DNA from: Methanomassiliicoccus sp.
GTDB taxonomy: Archaea; Thermoplasmatota; Thermoplasmata; Methanomassiliicoccales; JACIVX01
NCBI GenBank assembly: GCA_020725985.1
Contig: DYTM01000021.1
Coordinates: 4,736-11,620 of the forward strand
DNA length: 6,885 nucleotides
Direction of reading: 5' to 3'
Part shown: positions 1 to 5,637 of the stretch, piece by piece
Position numbering within the stretch: position 1 is the stretch's first letter
Layout: each line of letters starts with the position of its first letter
Position numbers and translations under genes: made by a program
The notes under the pieces: generated by a model
What the model was told of the DNA's origin: nothing
Seen by the model: only the letters and a program-made list of their open reading frames with translations
The model's database searches: none

Positions 1-2126
1 GGAGCGTAGACACATTCGGACCGGTTGTGACCCACACTTATGGCTTCCCCGGAAGGTACATGATTGTTCTGACGGTCGAGGATGACAAGGGTGGCAGGTC
101 AACCAACTGGAATGCGCCTGTTCGCGTGGAAGTTCTGAACCCGGTCGTTGAGGAGCCTAGCGACGAAACTGCGCCATATGCCATCGCTGCGAAGAGCGGG
201 GATCTGATCGAGAGCGACACACAGGTCGATTTCGATGCGATGTCCTCCGCTGCATTCTCGGAGGGCGAGATGTTACCCGACTTCATCTCGTCAATTATCT
301 GGTACTTCGGCGATGGTTCTGATTTGGTCTCTGGTAGCCTCGGCGATGTGGGCTTGATCAACCACACCTATGAGGGCAATGGGAGCGTCTATGCCTCCTA
401 CATCATCGTAGCGAGCATACACGGTGTCGTGCAACTGTACTACAACACGATCGTCGTGCTTCCGACTGGAGGCGTGGCGCCTGTTGAGGCAAAGAACCCC
501 GACACCTTTGTGCTGGCGACGATTGGCGAGCCTGAGTCGGTCGACCCCGGCTACAACTATGAGAGTGCTGGTGGAGAAGTCCTCCAGAACATCTACGAGA
601 CTCTCATCTGGTTCGATCGGGAGAAGTCCGCCGAGTTCGTGCCGTACCTGTCGACCAACGTTCCGACGATTGAGAACGGAGGCGTCTCGCCCGACGGGCT
701 TGACTACACGTTCTACCTCAGGCAGGGTGTGAAGTTCCACGACGGGACGACGATGGATGCATATGATGTTGAGTTCTCCCTGGAGAGAGTTCTCATCATC
801 AACGATCCTTGGAGTCCGGCTTGGATGCTGGGGCAGGTAATGGTACCAGGCTATGGTGCGGACCTGCTTGACCCAGACGACGTTGACGCATCAGTCGAGG
901 TCGTGAACTCGACGACGGTCGTGATCCACCTGGTGAAGCCCTACCCGGCATTCATCAAGGCTCTGGCATACACCGTCGGATCGGTCATGTCGATGGAATG
1001 GGCCGAGGCGAATGGCGGAGTCAGCCCTGGTGAACTGAACGAGTTCATCCTGAGGAACGAGGCTGGCACGGGACCATACTTCATGAGGGAGTGGGTGTCC
1101 AACCAGTACATCCTCCTCGAGAGGTTTGATGACTATTGGAGAGACCTTCCTGAGCTGAAGTACGTCATCATCAAGAAAATCGAGGACATTGGGACGAGAG
1201 AGATGATGCTCTTCGCAGGCGATGCGGACTCGATCTACGTTCCGATGAACCACAAGTACGATGTGCTGGACAAGCCGAACATCAGGATCGTTCAGGGTCT
1301 GCCGACATATGACCTGACCTTCATCGGGTTCAACCAGAACATCAACCCCGGACCGTTGCCGATTGGTACGGTACCGCTTGACTTCTTCGCGGACCCATTG
1401 GTGAGGCAGGCCTTCGTGCGGGCGTTCGACTACGAGACCTACATCGTGGACATCCTGTACGGCGCGGCCATAGTCCCGAACGGGCCGATACCCAGGGGCA
1501 TGTGGGGCTACAACGAGACGGTGCCGACCTTCGAGAACAACCTGACTGAGGCCGCTGACTTCCTGGAAATGGCTATCAACGCAGACACAGGAAACAGCTG
1601 GGCCGAGGACGGGTTCGAGGTCTATCTGTACTACAACTCCGGAAACCTCGTGAGGGAGACAGCGTGCCTCCTGTTCAAGGAGAACCTCGAGTCCCTGACC
1701 GTGGATGGCTATGTGTCTGGTGACATCGTAGTCAACGTGCAGGCACTCGACTGGTCTGGAGCATACCTGCCCGCAGTGCGGAACAGGGAGCTGCCGATCT
1801 TCTACCTCGGATGGGGGCCAGACTACGATGATCCGGACGACTATGTACAGCCCTTCCTGCACGAGAACGGGACCTACCCGTTCAGGATCTCGCTGTTCAA
1901 CCACACCCTCAGCCTGATGATCGAGGAAGCAGCGGGAGAACTGAACGAGACTCTCAGGGCGCAGATGTACTACGAGATATCGATGTCCTGCTACGAGAAC
2001 GAATACTACATATGGCTTGGTCAGCCGACCAACTTCCATGTAGAACGCGAATGGGTAACGGGATACTACTTCAACCCACTGCACTCTGGCCTCTACTACT
2101 ACGTCCTCGGTAAAGGCGCGGCCTGA
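1..2126 (+). CDS. PKD-domain-containing ABC transporter substrate-binding protein, SBP_bac_5 (peptide/nickel) family, 5'-partial
   Basis: Extracytoplasmic solute receptor for the importer encoded downstream. The frame is open from base 3 (707 visible residues, numbered from there); a GTG at 27 is internal, because codons before it continue a PKD strand. Residues 1-47 are the end of one PKD domain (THTYGFPGRY, then LTVEDDKGG). Residues about 57-153 form a second PKD-like domain with the hallmark WYFGDGS and a later HTYEG. The SBP_bac_5 core runs from about 168 to the end: GEPESVDPGYNYE near 175, SPDGLDYTFYLRQGVKFHDG near 229, GTGPYFMREW near 355, and PLVRQAFVRAFDYE near 465. The core length is normal for the family. 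Eight N-X-S/T sequons fit an exported archaeal glycoprotein. No C-terminal membrane anchor is visible, so any signal or lipobox lies upstream of the window. Family assignment is firm; peptide as ligand is inferred from the family and neighbours. Confidence 0.95.
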   Translation, partial: SVDTFGPVVTHTYGFPGRYMIVLTVEDDKGGRSTNWNAPVRVEVLNPVVEEPSDETAPYAIAAKSGDLIESDTQVDFDAMSSAAFSEGEMLPDFISSIIWYFGDGSDLVSGSLGDVGLINHTYEGNGSVYASYIIVASIHGVVQLYYNTIVVLPTGGVAPVEAKNPDTFVLATIGEPESVDPGYNYESAGGEVLQNIYETLIWFDREKSAEFVPYLSTNVPTIENGGVSPDGLDYTFYLRQGVKFHDGTTMDAYDVEFSLERVLIINDPWSPAWMLGQVMVPGYGADLLDPDDVDASVEVVNSTTVVIHLVKPYPAFIKALAYTVGSVMSMEWAEANGGVSPGELNEFILRNEAGTGPYFMREWVSNQYILLERFDDYWRDLPELKYVIIKKIEDIGTREMMLFAGDADSIYVPMNHKYDVLDKPNIRIVQGLPTYDLTFIGFNQNINPGPLPIGTVPLDFFADPLVRQAFVRAFDYETYIVDILYGAAIVPNGPIPRGMWGYNETVPTFENNLTEAADFLEMAINADTGNSWAEDGFEVYLYYNSGNLVRETACLLFKENLESLTVDGYVSGDIVVNVQALDWSGAYLPAVRNRELPIFYLGWGPDYDDPDDYVQPFLHENGTYPFRISLFNHTLSLMIEEAAGELNETLRAQMYYEISMSCYENEYYIWLGQPTNFHVEREWVTGYYFNPLHSGLYYYVLGKGAA

Positions 2127-2135
2127 ACAAACTCA

Positions 2136-2175
2136 AACCCTTTTTCCTTTCCTTTGTTTTTCTTCTCTTTCTTCA
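2136..2175 (+). terminator. Pyrimidine/T-rich archaeal-type terminator after the binding-protein gene
   Basis: Beginning 10 bases after the TGA stop, the + strand is almost entirely T and C for about 35 bases, with several T runs of 3 to 5 (2141-2145, 2148-2150, 2157-2161, 2168-2170). No stem-loop precedes it. Archaeal RNA polymerase is known to terminate on U-rich tracts without a hairpin, so this probably ends the binding-protein transcript and separates it from the permease/ATPase operon. Read-through cannot be excluded from sequence. Confidence 0.65.
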
Positions 2176-2262
2176 TTGCTCCGCCAGTTGGAGGTCGACG
2201 TGAAAGGGGTACGATGTCATCATTTGCGGAGGCATCCAGAAGGTTGAATTCCAATGTGAAAT

Positions 2263-2281
2263 CGGAAAAACCCTTTTATAG
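2263..2281 (+). promoter_or_regulatory. Archaeal BRE/TATA promoter for the dppBCDF operon
   Basis: A purine-rich BRE-like stretch (GGAAAAA, 2264-2270) lies just upstream of CTTTTATA (2273-2280), the usual arrangement of TFB- and TBP-binding elements in archaea. Counting about 25-27 bases from the TATA centre puts the transcription start near 2300-2305. The leader before the dppB ATG would then be only about 13-18 bases, just enough to include the GGTGA Shine-Dalgarno. The location, after a terminator and before the first permease gene, supports the call. The start site is inferred. Confidence 0.6.
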
Positions 2282-2303
2282 CAATAACCTGTTCTGGGGA
2301 CTA

Positions 2304-2308
2304 GGTGA
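2304..2308 (+). promoter_or_regulatory. Shine-Dalgarno site of dppB
   Basis: GGTGA sits 9 bases before the ATG at 2318. A second ATG at 2324 would be 15 bases away, so the site favours 2318 as the start. It lies close to the predicted transcription start, so the 5' leader is very short. Confidence 0.6.
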
Positions 2309-2317
2309 CACGCGGCC

Positions 2318-3346
2318 ATGAAGATGGGTGCCTACATAGTGCGTAGACTTCTTCTTCTCATTCCGGTTCTGCTCGGAGTCTCGATATTCATCTTCACCCT
2401 GACCAGAGTGGGAGGTGACCCTGCAGCCGCGTACATCTCCGAAAGGATGAACGAACAACAGATCGCCGCGATATACGAGAGATTTCATCTGAACGACCCC
2501 ATCTACGTTCAGTATTGGTATTGGCTCAGCGGAATCCTCCAGGGCGATTGGGGCTACTCCCGGGTTGCCAGGGCCCCTGTTACAACTGCAATTCAGACTT
2601 ACTTCACTGCGACTTTCGAATTGACGCTCATAAGCATCTTCATAGCAGTGGTGGTGGGGATCGGGCTGGGCACCGTCTCGGCGGTGAGGAAGGACAAGCC
2701 TGTCGACCATGCCACCAGAATCATGGCCCTTTCTGGCGTCTCGCTTCCTATCTTCTGGCTCGCCCTCATGCTTCAATACGTTTTCTATTTTCAGTTACGA
2801 TGGTTGCCGGTAGGACAGAGATACTCCACTGAGCTGTACTTAGCTCAAGGGGGGCCTATGTTGCATCACTACACGGGCTTCTACTTTCTCGACTGCCTTT
2901 TGAATGGCAATTTCCCACTCTTCGGAGATGCCCTGCTCCATCTGGTACTTCCAAGCATCACTCTCTCCTTCGGTACGATAGCCATCATAACAAGGATAAT
3001 GAGATCGAGCATGCTCGAGGTCATGGGCCTGGACTACATCAAGACCGCCAGGTCAAAAGGGTTGTCAGAGAGGGTTGTGATAAGAAAACATGCCAGGAAG
3101 AACGCCCTGATACCTACAACGACGGTCGTGGGCCTTTCCTTCGGAGGTCTATTGGGAGGTGCGGTGCTCACCGAGACCATATTTGCCTGGCCCGGTCTCG
3201 GAAGATGGTCCACCGCGGCGATACTTCAGAACGATTGGGCCTCGATACTCGGTTTCGTGCTCGTGGTCGCCATTATCTACGTTCTGGTCAACCTGGTTGT
3301 CGATCTTCTGTATGCCTATCTTGATCCAAGAGTGAGGCTGGGGTGA
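2318..3346 (+). CDS. dppB: ABC transporter permease, DppB/OppB family
   Basis: First of two membrane subunits forming the translocation channel of the peptide importer. The 342 residues are a usual family length. The N-terminus YIVRRLLLLIPVLLGVSIF (residues 6-24) is the classic DppB opening with the first membrane helix. Five more hydrophobic segments lie at about 99-122, 136-160, 205-226, 265-287 and 308-334. The cytoplasmic EAA-type loop (YIKTARSKGLSERVVIRKHA, 240-259, followed by a proline at 266) is the docking site for an ATPase subunit. FAWPGLGR (289-296) and the terminal LDPRVR are further family signatures. The extracytoplasmic loop at about 161-204 contains TGFYFLDCLLNG, a pattern seen in many DppB homologues. 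The start is fixed by the GGTGA site and by the family N-terminus. The gene opens the operon, and the next gene begins 4 bases after its stop. Confidence 0.96.
   Translation: MKMGAYIVRRLLLLIPVLLGVSIFIFTLTRVGGDPAAAYISERMNEQQIAAIYERFHLNDPIYVQYWYWLSGILQGDWGYSRVARAPVTTAIQTYFTATFELTLISIFIAVVVGIGLGTVSAVRKDKPVDHATRIMALSGVSLPIFWLALMLQYVFYFQLRWLPVGQRYSTELYLAQGGPMLHHYTGFYFLDCLLNGNFPLFGDALLHLVLPSITLSFGTIAIITRIMRSSMLEVMGLDYIKTARSKGLSERVVIRKHARKNALIPTTTVVGLSFGGLLGGAVLTETIFAWPGLGRWSTAAILQNDWASILGFVLVVAIIYVLVNLVVDLLYAYLDPRVRLG
3342..3346 (+). promoter_or_regulatory. Shine-Dalgarno site of dppC, overlapping the dppB stop
   Basis: GGTGA includes the TGA stop of dppB and ends 4 bases before the dppC ATG at 3351. 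The spacing is short but usable. A ribosome ending dppB would already be over the dppC initiation region, which suggests coupled translation. The ATG at 3346 meets a stop after one codon and is not used. Confidence 0.5.
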
Positions 3347-3350
3347 TGAG

Positions 3351-4319
3351 ATGAACGGAGAGGAGAAACCTGTGAGAGGCTGGGGAAAGAGGTTCTTCGA
3401 ACCGATCAAGAAGTCAATGGCCCCGAGGATCAGGGAGTTGAGGTTCTCATTCTTCCTGATGAGGAAGAGTCTGCTGGCAATAGTGGGTCTGGCCATTGTC
3501 CTTGTCATTCTGATACTGGCCGTCTTCGCTCCTGTGCTTGCTCCCGTACCGGAGGGACAGAGGGATCCTTTGTACATGCCGAGAGACTTCCAGTCCCCGA
3601 AGCCGCCTGGGGCCGAGGGGTTCATTCTCGGCACTGGCCATCTTGGCGTTGACATCTACTATGGTATTATCTGGGGCTCCAGAACGTCGATCTACATTGC
3701 GGTATTCGTTGTTCTTGTCGCTTCAATTCTAGGAATTGTACTGGGCGCTATCGCCGGCTACTACGGCGGGGCAGTCGACGAGCTGCTCATGAGGATAACG
3801 GACATCTTCCTTTCCATTCCGGGCCTCGTTCTCGCAATGGCCGTGGCGGCGGTGCTGAGCAGGAGCCTCGAGAACATCATGCTGGCCCTTATCGTCGTCT
3901 GGTGGCCTCCATACGCAAGGATAGTGAGAGGTCAGGTCCTCTCGATAAAAGAGAATACTTACGTTGAGGCCGCAAGGGCGGTTGGGTCTAAGAAATCCCG
4001 GGTGCTCTTCAGGCACGTTGTACCGAACTCACTGGCGCCTATGCTTGTCTCGGCGACGATGGACCTCGGGGTCGTGGTCCTGGTGGCGGCGGGACTGAGC
4101 TACATAGGCTTCGGGCCTCCGACTGGGACGGCGGAATGGGGAAAGATGGTCTCTGACGGGCAGCAGTACTTCCTCAGCACGGTTATCTACGATGGGGTGG
4201 AGTACAACCCGTGGTGGATGGTCACCTTCCCCGGTCTGATGATATTCATGTTCGTCATGGGGTTCAATCTCCTGGGCGACGGGCTCAGGGATATTCTCGA
4301 TCCGCGTTTGAGGAGGTAG
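3351..4319 (+). CDS. dppC: ABC transporter permease, DppC/OppC family
   Basis: Second channel subunit, expected to pair with DppB. The 322 residues are typical. A cytoplasmic, charged N-terminus (1-38) leads into the first membrane helix (about 40-62), as in the OppC_N domain. Further hydrophobic segments are at about 114-138, 153-170, 173-188, 228-250 and 288-310. The EAA loop is textbook: YVEAARAVGSKKSRVLFRHV (204-223) followed by PNSLAP, with E206, A207, A208, G212, H222 and P225. The C-terminus FNLLGDGLRDILDPRLRR is the family ending. One oddity is the conserved GTDxxGRD loop before the second helix, which reads GTGHLGVD (94-101), lacking the usual first Asp and the Arg. The start ATG follows a GGTGA site; the 3' end carries the ribosome-binding site of dppD. 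Confidence 0.96.
   Translation: MNGEEKPVRGWGKRFFEPIKKSMAPRIRELRFSFFLMRKSLLAIVGLAIVLVILILAVFAPVLAPVPEGQRDPLYMPRDFQSPKPPGAEGFILGTGHLGVDIYYGIIWGSRTSIYIAVFVVLVASILGIVLGAIAGYYGGAVDELLMRITDIFLSIPGLVLAMAVAAVLSRSLENIMLALIVVWWPPYARIVRGQVLSIKENTYVEAARAVGSKKSRVLFRHVVPNSLAPMLVSATMDLGVVVLVAAGLSYIGFGPPTGTAEWGKMVSDGQQYFLSTVIYDGVEYNPWWMVTFPGLMIFMFVMGFNLLGDGLRDILDPRLRR
4311..4317 (+). promoter_or_regulatory. Strong Shine-Dalgarno site of dppD inside the end of dppC
   Basis: AGGAGGT is the best Shine-Dalgarno match in the window. It lies in the last codons of dppC (the two terminal Arg codons) and ends 6 bases before the ATG at 4324. It fixes the dppD start and suggests that ATPase translation can begin efficiently without depending wholly on coupling. 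Confidence 0.75.
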
Positions 4320-4323
4320 TTCG

Positions 4324-5637
4324 ATGGAGAATGAAGAGATACTGCTGGAGATCGAGGACCTCTATACGAACTTCTATACTTACCAAGGCGTTGTCAAAGC
4401 GCTCGACGGCATCGACCTGAAGATCCGGAAGGGAGAGACCCTTGGCCTCGTAGGCGAGACCGGCTGCGGGAAGAGCGTCACGGCGAACTGCATCCTCCGG
4501 CTCATCCCCTCCCCACCGGGAAGGATCGAGAAGGGGAGAATCTTCTTTTCAATGCCCCCAGAGATACGGGAGAAGAGGATGGCTCTTCTCAAGAAGGTCG
4601 AGGAGATTGAAGCCTCCAAGCCTGAGAACGGGAGGAAGAAGGAGCTCGAGGATGCGAGGAAGGAGCTTGAGAAGATCCGGAAGGAGTGGGATCTCCTGTC
4701 GAAGAGCATGCCGTACATGCAGAAGATCCGGGGCAAGTACATCTCGATGATATTCCAGGAGCCGATGGGCTCCCTCAATCCCGTCTTCACCGCCGGGGAG
4801 CAGATCGCGGAGAACCTCCTTCTCCACGAGAGGAAGGAGCTCAGCGGGGCGGTGCTGAAGAACATCGACGCGAGGATGGAGGGGATCAAGTCTGGGAAGG
4901 AGAGACTCGGGTTCCTCAAGTCCATCGTCCTGCGCTACTATCGCACGATGTACCGGAGGATGAACAAGAATACGAAGGATATCGTGGTGATGATCAGCTC
5001 GAGAATTCCGATCGTCAGAAGGTATCAGAAGCTCATCAAGCAGGAGGGCCTTGACCGGGCGGAGGGCATGCTCAAGCTCGTCAGGATTCCCGATCCCAAG
5101 AACGTCATCAAGTCCTACCCTCACGAGCTGAGCGGGGGAATGCAGCAGAGGGTCACGATCGCAATGGCCCTCGCCTGCAGGCCGAGGCTTCTGATAGCGG
5201 ACGAGCCGACGACCGCCCTCGACGTGACGATCCAAGCGCAGATACTGAAGCTCATGAGAGACCTGCAGACCGAGACCGGCACCTCCATCCTCCTGATCAC
5301 TCACAATCTCGGCGTGGTTGCCGAGACATGCAATCGGGTCGGGGTGATGTACGCCGGGGTCATGGCCGAGATCGGTCCAGTGAGATCGATTTTCAAGGAG
5401 CCCCTTCACCCCTATACGCAGGGATTGATGAACTCGATTCCGAAGCTGACTGCCGAGACGACTAGGCTCGATATCATACAGGGGAACGTCCCTAACCTCG
5501 TCAGGCCTCCGTCCGGCTGCCGGTTTCACCCGAGGTGCCCGTTCGCGATGGTGGTGTGCAGGGAGAAGAAGCCGCCGATGCTCGAGATCAAGCCCGGCCA
5601 TTTCACCTCCTGCTACTTGTACACGGGGGCGAGCTGA
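4324..5637 (+). CDS. dppD: ABC transporter ATP-binding protein, DppD/OppD family, with two insertions
   Basis: One of two ATPases powering the importer at the cytoplasmic face. All catalytic motifs are intact: Walker A GETGCGKS (44-51), Q-loop Gln145 in FQEP, signature LSGGMQQR (269-276), Walker B LLIADEP (289-295), D-loop ALD (298-300), and H-loop His327. The C-terminal oligopeptide-transporter domain has PPSGCRFHPRCP and four cysteines (399, 405, 412, 430), which in characterised OppD/DppD proteins ligate a [4Fe-4S] cluster. At 437 residues it is about 100 longer than usual. The excess is in two places. Residues about 76-130 form a charged helical hairpin between Walker A and the Q-loop. 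Residues about 178-240 are a basic helical segment between the Q-loop and the signature. Its stop TGA shares a base with the dppF ATG. The DppD assignment over DppF rests on gene order and on LSGGMQQR. Confidence 0.95.
   Translation: MENEEILLEIEDLYTNFYTYQGVVKALDGIDLKIRKGETLGLVGETGCGKSVTANCILRLIPSPPGRIEKGRIFFSMPPEIREKRMALLKKVEEIEASKPENGRKKELEDARKELEKIRKEWDLLSKSMPYMQKIRGKYISMIFQEPMGSLNPVFTAGEQIAENLLLHERKELSGAVLKNIDARMEGIKSGKERLGFLKSIVLRYYRTMYRRMNKNTKDIVVMISSRIPIVRRYQKLIKQEGLDRAEGMLKLVRIPDPKNVIKSYPHELSGGMQQRVTIAMALACRPRLLIADEPTTALDVTIQAQILKLMRDLQTETGTSILLITHNLGVVAETCNRVGVMYAGVMAEIGPVRSIFKEPLHPYTQGLMNSIPKLTAETTRLDIIQGNVPNLVRPPSGCRFHPRCPFAMVVCREKKPPMLEIKPGHFTSCYLYTGAS

Noticed and set aside
27..29. 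GTG at 27 as the true start of the receptor
   Set aside because: The frame is open back to base 3 and those codons complete a PKD strand (VVTHTYGFPG). A start here would cut a domain and leave no signal peptide.
891..2084. Long minus-strand open frame (397 codons) opposite the receptor gene
   Set aside because: It lies wholly opposite a clear SBP_bac_5 gene. Its product is rich in Val, His and Arg with no recognisable motif, as expected from the complement of a coding strand rich in G/C at the third position.
2200..2247. GTG-started 15-codon frame after GGAGGT (2190-2195) in the intergenic region
   Set aside because: The Shine-Dalgarno match is good but spacing is only 4 bases, the peptide is very short with no features, and it lies upstream of the predicted operon promoter.
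2244..2254. Near-palindrome TTGAATTCCAA about 20 bases before the TATA box
   Set aside because: It is one base short of a symmetric site and very short. Nothing else in the window repeats it, so a regulator site cannot be supported.
5535..5636. Upstream extension of dppF to an ATG at 5535
   Set aside because: The extra 34 residues are an out-of-frame reading of the dppD cysteine domain and match nothing in DppF. The ATG at 5637 gives the family N-terminus and a typical TGATG overlap.
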